Below are positions 31,701 through 41,017 of a DNA stretch of 41,017 bases, one piece after another. A program made the position numbers and the translations under genes. Origin of the DNA: Isochrysis galbana (Eukaryota; Haptophyta; Isochrysidales; Isochrysidaceae); contig CM030932.1 of NCBI GenBank assembly GCA_018136815.1, positions 4,458,270 through 4,499,286 of the forward strand. Reading direction: 5' to 3'. The notes beneath the pieces are model-generated. The model was not told the DNA's origin, did not search any database, and saw nothing but the letters and a program-made list of their open reading frames with translations. How positions within the stretch are numbered: the first letter of the stretch is position 1; every line of letters begins with the position of its first letter.

Positions 31701-34700
31701 ATATCCAATAGACGAGTATTCGGTGCAGAGCTCGTGGGCAATCAATCCGAGTGCGTGTGGAATACGACATCACCGCCATGCCGCTTCGTAACGTCTGGCA
31801 TGGGCACACCCACTTTCTCTTACGAGGTTGCCTTCGACGGAGGCCTAAGTTGGTTTGCATCTCCTGCAGCCTTCCGCAAGACAGACTTGCAGCTACAAGC
31901 TGTAGTCGCGTGCTTGGGCGAGGAAAGCGCGGATGTCTCGGATCCTTCAGTCGCTCGCGCGATCACCCTGGAGATGACGCCCGCTACGATCTCGCTGCTC
32001 ACGCAACCTCCGTCTATGATTCGAATCAATCAGGTTTGCGAGTCAAGTCTCCTCCGTATTGTGCCGTCCGCGCGCGTGAGAGCAATTGAAGTGCGAGCAA
32101 GAGCGAGAGACAATTCAGATGGGACCACCACTTGTCTCAGACCGGCTACACCATCATCGTAGGTGTTTAAGATGACCGTCCGGGCTACAATATCATCGGG
32201 CGCTCCATTGCAGGTAACGCCGCGACTTGCCACCGTAGTTGCTGTCTACCAACTGCAACCGTGCAGGTGCAGGCTCCATACCGCTGAGCTCTCACTTTGG
32301 CCACATGGCCCTCGCGCAGGGAGCGCTCGTCGTTCCCGAAGTGCTTGACTCTTCAGGCCGCTCTATGACTTGGCAAGAGTTTTTGGACTCGGAGTACGAC
32401 ACGAGACGGGCAACTACTGGCGATGCTCGACCTCGCGTCGAGGTGCTCGCCGCCAGTGGGGATAACGCGGCTTACACCGGGACGATCGAAACAGACGCTA
32501 ACGGCGTGGCTGACTTCTCACTGCGCTTCGTGGAGTCACCCCCGGAAGCACTTTGCGCCCTGCGCTTTGCCGCCGCATCAGGCGCAACTGGTGATGGGAA
32601 ACGTGCCACGACGTCGTTACCGACGCTGCCCTTCACTCTTCTTAACGCGGTCCAGACAGCACGAATGACGTTGCCGTCGCCTTCGTCGCGGACTGGTTTG
32701 AACGCTGTAGGAGCCCCGCAAGATTTATCGGCGTTCGCAAAGGGAGGCGTTTCGGACGAGGAGTTCCCGATCGACCTGCCGCTTGGTGACCTCATTTTGA
32801 GTGCGAACATTTCGGACTTGACGGCGGGTGAGACGGTCAGTGAACGTTTGAAGGCTCTGGCTCGCTTAGCTCAAATGAAATTCCGCGCTTTTCGTGATAG
32901 CGGCACAAAGACCTTCGAGACAGCACACGAAAGCCACGACAAGCAAAAGCATCTGACGCTACTAGACCGTGTCTTGCACAGGGCAGTCAACCGCTCTCTG
33001 ATGATTTTGCAAGATCGAGTTCGGGACACTGAGGCAACTGCGTCTAGTTTTGAGGATCGTGTGGATGAAGGCTTGCATCATCCGTTTCTGAGCTTTTTCC
33101 GCAATTCGACTATTGGCAACATTACGGGTATGCATCCCAAGGGTGGTGGCACTGACTCGTTGACGGTATTCGACGCGATCCATTTGCCCAACGAAAGTGA
33201 GCTATTGAGGATAGCGAAGACCATCTCGCCAGCCGAACTCATGACAATACTACAGAATCCTGAGACGTACAGCATCGATAAGGCAATGGTTGAATGGGCC
33301 TCGAGCGCAAACCGAGGCATGGAACGGGGGCGGGCATTGCTCTTCTTGCTCAAGGCAGCCATCTCGCAAGATTCGGGCTCCCTCGAACAGCTTCTCGCCA
33401 TCCTGGCCACTAATAGCGAGTTGCATCAGATAATCGAGGACAGAGTCAACTCGAGCGATGTTGGCCAGATCTTTAATGCTCTCACCGCACGAGGCGAGCG
33501 CATGTACTCTTTGTGGAAGACATATTCTAGTGACGCGTCGATCCAGCATATCAATGATTGGTTTCGGCTGCTCGTATCTGCTGCCACCCGCCACTTCAGC
33601 CAGGAGGGGGAGGGTGGCAGCAGCGTCGCTCACGTCATCTGGCCGTGTGAGCCGAGCGATTCTTGCGCGGTTGAAGCGGACACCGACCATGCGATACGCA
33701 TCTCGGGCCTCAAACTAAGAGTCGCTGCGCCAGGCTCGTTTTGGCTGCAAGCCACTATTGGCGGTGTCGCTTCACCTCTTGCCGACGAGCCGATTCTCGT
33801 CGAGCAATATGCACCGGACAGTGATTGGCGCCGGCCATTGCTGCGGCTCGTGGCCCTTGTTGCCTTTGGAGGTGCGACGGTAGGTCAGGTCGAGTACCAC
33901 TCTCATCTTAGGTTCCTTGCCCCATTCTCAGCGCTGTGGACAATTGTTCTCACCTTGCTGGCCGCCTACGTCTGGCCCATTGGCGGCTTCTGGAACGTGG
34001 GCACTTGGTGGATGCTCGCCCTTGGAGTTTTGTTTGGATGCCACGTCATGCAGCTTCTTCGTCTATCTACATGTTCCTTCTCCAGGATGCTCCCGCAGCC
34101 ATACTACACTAGGCGAAGGCTCGCTTACATGAGCTACGTCCGACGCTTGGTCAACAAACGTGGCCCGTTTGCTAAGGACTCGCCCATCACACGGTCGCAA
34201 GGGAAGCCAGAGGCTTTGAACACGCGGTCTGAGTCGGCACGCACCCTGTACCATCATAGTGAGATGTGGCGCCAAGACCTCATCGATGCACGCACACCGT
34301 GGTTCGAATTGCGCAATGTGTGGATTTCAATTCTAACTGGAGATGACGCTTCTGAAGCCTTTTTCTTCCCAACTCGGCTGACCTCCGCACTTGTCGTGTC
34401 TCTCTTCGCGACCATCTTAATGGCCCTGTCTATACTTCGCCAGTTGTCGTTCGTGCGCAATGTGATCCGTCAGCTCGATGCCCATACAATTGAATCGGCT
34501 AGCGGCGCTGTCCGTCGTCTTTGCGCCCTGTATTCACAACAAAGCGGAGACGAGTTGCCTGGTGAGGCCATCGAGTGGTCGTACGCCCAAATCGACTGGC
34601 TCCATAGCCAAATGATCAGTTTGTCGGATGCCGTCTATCTTGCCTTCTTGTGGGGCTCTAGCTTCGCTAGCTTGATCTACTTGTGGGCTTGGGTCGTGCT

Positions 34701-35767
34701 GATGTTGGACTTTCGGAAGACGGTGATGCTCGCTCGCCTCGGTATTTGGCCGAGTTTCTACGGCAAGAACGTCAGCCCAACGACATCCTTCTCCTACATC
34801 GGGATTCAGGTCTCGAATGGGCTCTTCGCGTACATTGTCACCACATTTTTCGTCTCGCCCTTCTTGGCGCTCGCATTTTGGCCACTCACCCGTGATTTGG
34901 CACTCCACTACATCGTGAGCAATTGGGAAGCTGTGATGATTGTCGCAGGCATTACGATATTTAATATGGGGTGTGTGAGCCCGCTTCGCTTTGTCAGCTA
35001 GCACTATGCATGGCATGCGTGTCCTCGTGTACTCACGGCCCGCATTGACTCAGGACGCTACGACCTGCGTTGCACGGTTCGGGCCAGTCAAGTACCACTG
35101 AGGAACTTACGCGTGCCACCCATACAGGTTTACCAAATTGGTTTTGGGGCACATCGCCGACGGGCAAGGCATCCGGCGGCGCTACTTGTGGATGGCCTTC
35201 GACATCTATATGGTACTCAGCACAATCATTGTAGGTATCGGCAAGGGTATCGCTCGATTCGGCCTTGTTGTCGTCGTCTCAATCGTCTCGCTACCAAGAA
35301 TCGATCGCTCTCCGTTTCCTCCTTGGGTTGAGTTTTATCTGCAGCTAGACACTGGCAGCAAATCTTACCAAGGAGTAATAATGCTCACCCACGTGACAAG
35401 CAATCCTGTTATGAATGTTGCGATCTGGCTCATGATAGCTGACGCCTCGAGACGCCGGCTCAGCCCCGGCGATTGTGGATACGACACTGCGCTGCACGGG
35501 CGGCGCGTGGCCAATAGGTTTCACCTCCTTCTTTTTTTGCATCGCAATCCGGGCCTCAGAAAGTTCCGGAATCATCAGCTAGAGCAAGTGGAGACGAAGT
35601 CCGACGACGCAAGCAACCATTGCGTGCCGACGTTGCCACGAACGGCCCCGCGGCTTGCTGGGGGCTTGCCCAACCATGGCTACACAACGACGCGCATTCG
35701 CACCATGCCGCCGAGTGATAGGAACGCCGACAAGCAGCGGAAAACTGAGAAAACGTCCTTGTTGTGA
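25798..35767 (+). CDS. Giant membrane protein: Ig-like repeat ectodomain plus STRA6/RBP-receptor-like C-terminus
   Basis: This is one spliced gene of about 3,000 residues. Proposed exons are 25798-26280, 26418 to about 27445, 27857-32033, 32163-32213, 32320-34970 and 35128-35767; all have GT-AG ends. Only the exon 2 donor is uncertain (27445-27660). The start was chosen because MTGVVFVFCLFLLMSHRY is a signal or anchor segment. The ectodomain is built of beta-rich units of the type VxLTDADGRPVRGARVV, several closed by S-D/E-P-S-D-x-x-G-V-A-x-F-x-N-L. A helical insert lies near 30000-30250, with a second helical part in exon 5. From about 33820 on there are eight or nine hydrophobic segments. 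The last exon reads YLQLDTGSKSYQGVIM, THVTSNPVMNVAIWLM and FHLLLFLHRNPGLRKFRNHQ. I read this as the STRA6 C-terminal pattern (family PF14752). STRA6 moves retinol in vertebrates; no ligand is claimed here. The family call is inference from motif shape. Confidence 0.65.
26664..26708 (+). other. Ectodomain repeat signature 1
   Basis: It encodes SEPSDQDGIARWTNL, the closing motif of one Ig-like unit in the giant membrane protein. It is followed by a beta-strand-like LVASASKWLYIMFYC. Confidence 0.8.
27285..27329 (+). other. Ectodomain repeat signature 2
   Basis: It encodes SDPSDAEGVAAFPNL. It is preceded by the unit opening VRLTDADGRPVRGARVV and followed by a strand-like stretch with a Cys pair. 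Confidence 0.85.
31149..31193 (+). other. Ectodomain repeat signature 3
   Basis: It encodes SDPSDDGGVACFPNL, nearly the same as signature 2 although almost 4 kb away. The unit opening is LRTSAGAPVVGYQVLARA, and CFHLQFYF follows. Confidence 0.85.
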
Positions 35768-37618
35768 TATTGATGATCGCTTCCATAATATCATGGAGCA
35801 TGTACTACGAGCCCACGTTATTCGCACTTATTTGTGATTTGATGCAAATTTGGTCGTTTTGGAGCTTGGAAAGAGGCACGGCAATCCCTTATTACTCCGT
35901 ACCATGATCTACCAATCAGACCCTACTATTGCGTCTTGGTTTGGGGTCTCAATTTGTTGGCAAGCGAACTTTCACTAAATAGCAGCCCCAGTCTTGAGGT
36001 CGTGCTCCATTGAAATTGGGACAGAGTGGTTGAAGACGCCGAATGCACCAACTACACACGGTGTGCGCATTACTTAAGGAGCCTCGTTGGTCTTTGACAT
36101 AACGGCTAAACAGTCGCTTTACGATTGTAAAGTAGGTGCAAGTGGAACGGGCGGGCTCCCGGTACGTGATGGCATTGCGCATCGTATCTCATCGGGTTCC
36201 GTCGGGGCTTGCGGTTGCAGCGGATAGAGCGCGATGTAAGCTCAGTGTGTAGGGCGCCTCCCCCTTCCCCGCGGGGCGCACGGCCCCTGATCGGCCCATG
36301 TGAATGCGCGTCATCTTGTGCGGGCGGTCGCTATCGGCCCCAGAAGCACCGCAGCGCGGAGCGGGGCGGCGGCGTTTAAATAGCGCAACGGCGCACCACC
36401 TGCTGGATGGTGCACCTGCCACCTAGGTGTGTCAAGTAACGCTCAACGCGTTGGTCTATTTCTATTTATGGCCCATGCGTAGTAGGTGTTCGCCCAGAAT
36501 CTTCAGACGCTTGTTCATCGCCCATGCGCACCATAGCGCGGGCAGGGTCATTAGCAGTGGTGGGCGTCGAAAATGGAAATAAAATGAGATGGACGGACTG
36601 GTTTGAACCCCATCAAATGAATGAAGTCGCGTTCCGTCGAAAGAGGACCAGGCGGCCGTTTTGTTTTCACTTACTTAACCATAGGGAAAGCCGCAGGCTG
36701 GGCCCCTACACGGAGGCGCAACTAATGCGCCCCCCAACAACTTCGAACCAAAAGGCCCGCCTCGAGCCTCCCCCCTCCCCCGAAGACAGATCCAAAGTAG
36801 CGCACGTGGGTCGACCCCCCGAAACCGAACGAAAAGGAACGAGGGGGGGAGCGGAAAGGGGAGTGAGGGTGGGGCAGGGGCGATGTCGAGGGAGGACCCC
36901 AGCGCGTGGGTTAGAGGCGAGCATAGTAGTAGGCATCTTCAAGAACATTTTTTTTTGTTTTCACTTACTTAGGAGTGTGGCGGTGTTTTGTGTCCGCTTA
37001 GCGTTTTCGCACGTTATCTTTTATTGTTCCAGTCACATTACATGTCTATTGTCTATTGCGCATCACAAACGAAAAGACCCTTTATGCCCAGGCGGCTTCT
37101 TCTCCCGATGCTTCGGAGACACCTTGGGCATATAGCAATAAAAGTTTGGCATTCGGGTAGTAAGAGTATGCTTGGTATTGTTGTAAGAAAGGGATCCTAC
37201 TATTTTGGGAGTTCTAGAGGTAGAGGGACGTTATAAAACCATTAATGGGGAGATTTTGTTGTAAACAACTATGGACATTCGATGGCTCCATTTGTAATTG
37301 ACGGAACGACACCTTGTCTACACATTGTGCAATACAATATTGTTTGTAGGGCCACTCGCGAGGGTGGCCGCGCACCTCGCTCCACACAAGTCCTGTAGAG
37401 GACGCGGTTCCGAGCGCGTAACGTCTAAGTGCCATCGGCGCTATTTTTCATACTCAGCGGTGGTGGTGGTGGGGGGGGCAGCTGCCGCCTCGACGGTGGG
37501 GGGAGAACGCTGCGACTCGTAGCTACTACAAAAAAGCGAGCGGGAGGTCGCATGAGAGACCCTTGACGGCCATAGCACGTCGTTGCGTGCCATGCATATG
37601 CTGACCGCGGCAACTGTC
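35768..37618. other. Convergent intergenic region
   Basis: This lies between the 3' ends of the giant membrane protein gene (plus) and the ECM29-like gene (minus). It is noticeably more AT-rich than the flanking genes. There is an AATAAA at 37136-37141. The frame across 36524-37135 has no domain signature and I do not call it. The string TTTTGTTTTCACTTACTTA occurs twice and is listed separately. A weak A-box/B-box-like pair (AGCAGTGG near 36554 and GGTTTGAACCCC near 36600) hints at a decayed SINE. Confidence 0.45.
36659..36971 (+). repeat. Pair of 19-bp direct repeats, 294 bases apart
   Basis: TTTTGTTTTCACTTACTTA occurs exactly at 36659-36677 and 36953-36971. The sequence between them is GC-rich with an AGGGGGGGAG-type tract, unlike the AT-rich flanks. 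This could be an insertion flanked by long direct repeats. Confidence 0.8.
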
Positions 37619-40600
37619 TCAGAAGTCGCCTGACGTGGGTGGCTCGGCCGCGGTGGGCGGCGCTTTGGGTGGAATTGCGGCGTCAAGCTTGGACATAAGA
37701 GCCTCCTTGTCGACCCAGCGTCGCGACGGCTCCCTCAAGCGCGCGGCGAGCGCCTCCATCTGCGGCGCGGCGTCGGCGCGCCTGGTGAGCGCGCCGCTGG
37801 AAAGCGTCGCTAGTTCGACTAGCGCCGCCGCCGCGGCGCGGCGGAGCGCCCATGATTGGCCTTCGACAAGCTTGCCAAGCAGATCCAAGACCTCAGGTAG
37901 GTGCGCGGCGACTGCGCCGGGCCCGCCTCCGCCCTCGTCGTACGCCTCTTCCCACACGCTCGCTAGTTTGCCGGCCTCGTCGCGCGCGGCCGCCTCGGCC
38001 ACCTCAGCATCCCAGAGGGGCTCGTGCCGGCCGACAAAAGCGAGTGGGAGCCAGTCAGCACGAAGGCCCGCCATGGCGTCGGGCGCGCCACGGCCGAGTT
38101 CGCGCACTAGAGTGGCTAGCACGAGTCGCTCACCCTCCTCGTTCGTTGTGATCGCGCCGGTGGCGTACCGCTCAGCCATCTTGCGCAGCATCTCGCCTAA
38201 GGGCTCCGGCTTAGTGAGGCGCGCCACTTGCGCTGCCGCCGACGTGTATGCTCGTCGAGCAGCGACGGAGCGCTCCTCGGGGATCGCCGCCGCGAGGGTG
38301 GCGAGGATGCGCCCAGCGTGCGGCGCAACGGCGGTAGGCCGCCGCTGAGCCAGCTGCATGAGTGTCCGCGCGGCACCGGCGCGCGCGGGCAGGCCAGTGC
38401 CGCGCGCAAGCGCCTCGGTGAGCGGCGGCAGCACCGCTTCAACGTCCTCATCACGCATCACCGCAAGCGCCTGCTCGAGCGCCGCTGCGGCGGGCGACAG
38501 GCGCGTCGCCGCGACGCGCGCCTGCTCGAACGCCCCCGCAGAGACCCCGAGCCCGGGCGCGTGGTGCTGCATGTACATTAGCGTCGGGTCCTCGAGGCTC
38601 GAAAGTGAGTCGACCAAAAAAGGCACGAGGCGCGGCGTGTGCGGTGCGAGGTGTGCGCCTGCACCCTGCGCCAACTTGAGCAGCTGCTTTGTGCACGCGG
38701 CGCGCACCTCACTGGATGAGTTGAGCACGCCGCCATCGAGGAGGGCGGGCAGTGCCACATCAAGCACCGCTGCAGCCTCGGCCTCCGACGCCTTGGAGCC
38801 GTCGCTGAGGCGCACGCACGCCGAGCATAGCGCCCGCCATGCCGCCTCAGCGGCGGTACGCACGCTTTCCTTGATGTCGTCGAGCGCACGCATCAGCTTG
38901 GCATGCAGCTCGGCGAGGCGCGGCACTAGCTCGTCGTGCGTACGGCCAGGCAGCAGCTCAGCGAGTGCGAGACAGGCGCCCTCGCGCGCACGCCACAGAC
39001 GGTCGCCCAGGGAAGCGCACAGGTGCTCGAGCACGGGCTGCAGGTAGCGTGCGAGTGTCGCCTTGGGCTCAGGCACGAGAGCCGACCAGAGCTGCCGCAT
39101 CGCGCCCGCCACCCGCGGATTGGGGTCGTGCGTGTGGCGGTAGAGCGACGGTAGCAGCGCGGGTAGGTGCTCCTCGAGCGCCTCGCGCGACTGCTCCGCC
39201 AGCGCGAAGGCGACGCCCTTACGCGTGTTCCAGACTGCCGACGAGGCTGCACACTCCATGAGCTTGTAGACGAGCTGCGGCTGACCGACGCCGGCGGCGA
39301 TCTCGCTCAACTCTTTGTACGTCGCCATCTCGCCGCCTGACGCAGAAGCGTTGGCAGAGCGCGACGAGTGGAGCCCAGCAACGAGCTGGTTGAGAATGGC
39401 CTTGCGCGTGGGCTCGTCGCAACAGTCAAAGAGCGCGGAGAGACCCTTGGACGCGAGCTCCTGTGTGGCCTCCTGTGCATCGGCAAGCAGCCCCACTAGT
39501 GCAGTTTGGATGGCAGGTGCCGAGGCGCGGATGTGCTTGGCGTTCGGCCGTCCAGCGGCCTTGCGCAGGATCGCAACGAGCCAGGCGGCCGCCGCTTGCC
39601 GCTCGAGCGGTGGCCAGGCAACCGCGTGCTGCAGCAGCACGCGCCCAAGCACATAGCCTATCAGACGGCCGTCAGTAGGCAGCTCGGCTGCCGCCGCCGC
39701 CGCCGCCTTGCGCTCGGCCAGCGTCACCAAGTCGCTCGGGATGGCAGGCCGCTCAGGTACCTTGATGGGGGGCAGCGGCGGTGCGGGCGTGCCGCCAGCC
39801 GGCGCGCCTGCGTCGGCGTCGGCGAGCCGTGAGAGGGCCTCGCCCACACTAAGGTGCAGATCAATATCTTTGGTAGCGCCCAGGCCGAAGAGAGATTCGA
39901 GCGCGTCATTACGGAAGGCGGCATGCGGATCGCCCGAGACGATCAGACCAAGCGAGACCACCGCAGCTTCGCGGATCTTGTCGCGCTTGAGCAGCGAGCA
40001 CAGTGTAGACACCACGCTGCACTTGGTGATCGCGGCGGGCGCCGGCGCCGGCACGGGCGCGTCTGAGCTTGCGCCCGAGGGCGCATGTTCGCCCTCGTGC
40101 GCCGGCATCCCCTCGGGGAGGGGCAGCGGCGCAGCCGCACCGACCACACCGATGGCGCTTGTTGCGGCGCATGCGACGAGGGGCGAGCGGTGCTCGACAA
40201 GCTCTGCGAGGCGCGCTGCCGCCTCGGCGGAGACGGATGCCGCCTCGGCCTCGGTGGCATTGGTGAGCATGGCGTCGCCACCCATGCCGCCGCCCGCCGC
40301 GAGCTCGGCGCATAAAAAACCCGCGAGCAGCGCTGCGCCGACGGCGCGCCTCGACTCGCTAGGCCCAGCGCAGCCAGCGGTGACGTCAGGCAAGTTCGCG
40401 AGCGCCGTTCGCAGTAGCGTGACGGCAGCCGCAGGCGCAGCGCCGCGCGCCACGGCGAGCGCGAGGCTCTCGCACAATGTGCGCTGCGCTGCCTCGTCGC
40501 TTGTGGCAGAGCCGAGCGCCAGGCGGAGCAACGGCGCCTCGGCGCGCGCGACGCAGCGAGCAAGCGCGCATGCTGCGCCGTCGCCGGCGGGCGTGCGCAC

Positions 40601-41017
40601 GGTGCCGAGCAGCAGGTTGTGCAGCGTCGCCGCGCCGGCTGACACAAGCTCGCGGCTGTCATGTGGCGCGAATAGGCAGCGCCCCAGCAACGCGAGCAAC
40701 TCGGGGCCACCGCCGCCGTCCCCGCTGACCTCTGCATCGCACAGCAGCTGCGCGAGGCGCGCGCCTGCCGCCACATCGACCGACACCGCCGGCTCCAACG
40801 CACGCGCCTCCTGCGCAAGGCAGTCGACGAGGTAGCGCAGCGCCTCCGCGGAGGCGCGGGCCGGCAACGGCGGTCCCTCAGCAGCGGCCGCAGTGGCGGC
40901 CGCCTCCCACACGCCGCCCACATCGGCGCCGAGAGCGCCGAGCTCGGTCCGTGCGAGCACAGCCGGCGCGAGCTGAGCAAACGGCGGCCAGCCCTCGGGC
41001 AGTAGCGTCAGGTGCGA
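37619..41017 (-). CDS. ECM29: ECM29-type proteasome adaptor and scaffold, C-terminal part, partial
   Basis: ECM29 proteins are large HEAT-repeat proteins that bind the 26S proteasome and link regulatory and core particles. The frame is open from the window edge (41017) to the stop at 37619, about 1,130 residues. The N-terminal part of the gene lies outside the window. HEAT-type helices fill the whole length. The family's most conserved C-terminal blocks are visible: SAVWNTRKGVAFALAEQ, LPSLYRHTHDPNPRV, LWRAREGACLALAELLPGR, DDIKESVRTAAEAAWRAL, SSSEVRAACTKQLLKLA and LPLAFVGRHE. They occur in the usual order. The central part has Ala/Pro-rich insertions, for example near residues 290-320 and 385-410. 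Third-position GC is very high. No intron is needed in this part. A general HEAT protein such as GCN1 was considered, but the block order fits ECM29 better. Confidence 0.87.
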   Translation of the reverse strand, partial: SHLTLLPEGWPPFAQLAPAVLARTELGALGADVGGVWEAAATAAAAEGPPLPARASAEALRYLVDCLAQEARALEPAVSVDVAAGARLAQLLCDAEVSGDGGGGPELLALLGRCLFAPHDSRELVSAGAATLHNLLLGTVRTPAGDGAACALARCVARAEAPLLRLALGSATSDEAAQRTLCESLALAVARGAAPAAAVTLLRTALANLPDVTAGCAGPSESRRAVGAALLAGFLCAELAAGGGMGGDAMLTNATEAEAASVSAEAAARLAELVEHRSPLVACAATSAIGVVGAAAPLPLPEGMPAHEGEHAPSGASSDAPVPAPAPAAITKCSVVSTLCSLLKRDKIREAAVVSLGLIVSGDPHAAFRNDALESLFGLGATKDIDLHLSVGEALSRLADADAGAPAGGTPAPPLPPIKVPERPAIPSDLVTLAERKAAAAAAAELPTDGRLIGYVLGRVLLQHAVAWPPLERQAAAAWLVAILRKAAGRPNAKHIRASAPAIQTALVGLLADAQEATQELASKGLSALFDCCDEPTRKAILNQLVAGLHSSRSANASASGGEMATYKELSEIAAGVGQPQLVYKLMECAASSAVWNTRKGVAFALAEQSREALEEHLPALLPSLYRHTHDPNPRVAGAMRQLWSALVPEPKATLARYLQPVLEHLCASLGDRLWRAREGACLALAELLPGRTHDELVPRLAELHAKLMRALDDIKESVRTAAEAAWRALCSACVRLSDGSKASEAEAAAVLDVALPALLDGGVLNSSSEVRAACTKQLLKLAQGAGAHLAPHTPRLVPFLVDSLSSLEDPTLMYMQHHAPGLGVSAGAFEQARVAATRLSPAAAALEQALAVMRDEDVEAVLPPLTEALARGTGLPARAGAARTLMQLAQRRPTAVAPHAGRILATLAAAIPEERSVAARRAYTSAAAQVARLTKPEPLGEMLRKMAERYATGAITTNEEGERLVLATLVRELGRGAPDAMAGLRADWLPLAFVGRHEPLWDAEVAEAAARDEAGKLASVWEEAYDEGGGGPGAVAAHLPEVLDLLGKLVEGQSWALRRAAAAALVELATLSSGALTRRADAAPQMEALAARLREPSRRWVDKEALMSKLDAAIPPKAPPTAAEPPTSGDF

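Noticed and set aside
36524-37135. 203-codon plus-strand gene
   Set aside because: It has no domain, spans the direct-repeat pair and its GC-rich insert, and ends in AT-rich intergenic sequence.
39708-40980. Long frames antisense or out of frame to ECM29
   Set aside because: They are GC-rich shadows of the HEAT-repeat gene, whose own frame has clear family blocks.

Overview
The window is nuclear DNA from a unicellular eukaryote. It has spliced genes with GT-AG introns, mostly 107-240 bases long, and GC-rich coding sequence. Long gene-poor stretches are full of microsatellites, polypurine and polypyrimidine tracts, LINE-type retrotransposon debris and dispersed repeats. A 100-base run of N at 20918-21017 marks an assembly gap. 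The composition, splice sites and gene set would suit a GC-rich alga such as a haptophyte, but no marker gene proves this, so the taxonomy is only a guess.

Layout. Positions 1-11.1 kb are dominated by one LINE family on the minus strand. There are three copies (about 819-2419, 3450-6951 and 10536-11060), all cut at the 5' side and all sharing a 3' UTR of about 340 bp. A fourth scrap lies at 20130-20237. A 500-bp module with only two differences (2435-2934 and 6952-7451) sits at the 5' end of two copies that are cut at different points. Between and after them are a possible small secreted protein (9600-10079, minus) and a possible acidic nuclear protein (11285-11782, plus). Positions 13.1-17.4 kb hold a multi-exon Integrator subunit 11 (INTS11) endonuclease homologue. 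Positions 17.4-21.4 kb are repeats: an 85-bp tandem repeat, a candidate fold-back element, a tRNA-like SINE candidate and the assembly gap. Positions 21.4-23.5 kb encode a GT90/CAP10-like glycosyltransferase. After another repeat-rich spacer, 25.8-35.8 kb hold one very large spliced gene of about 3,000 residues. It has a signal sequence, an ectodomain of Ig-like repeats and a multi-pass C-terminus resembling STRA6/RBP-receptor proteins. Positions 37.6-41.0 kb (minus) carry the C-terminal part of an ECM29-type proteasome adaptor that runs off the right edge.

The genes do not form a pathway. They are separate housekeeping functions (RNA 3'-end processing, proteasome assembly and quality control), secretory-pathway glycosylation and a surface protein. 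The two observations most worth following are the giant ectodomain-STRA6-like gene and the near-identical 500-bp module joined to two clearly diverged LINE copies.
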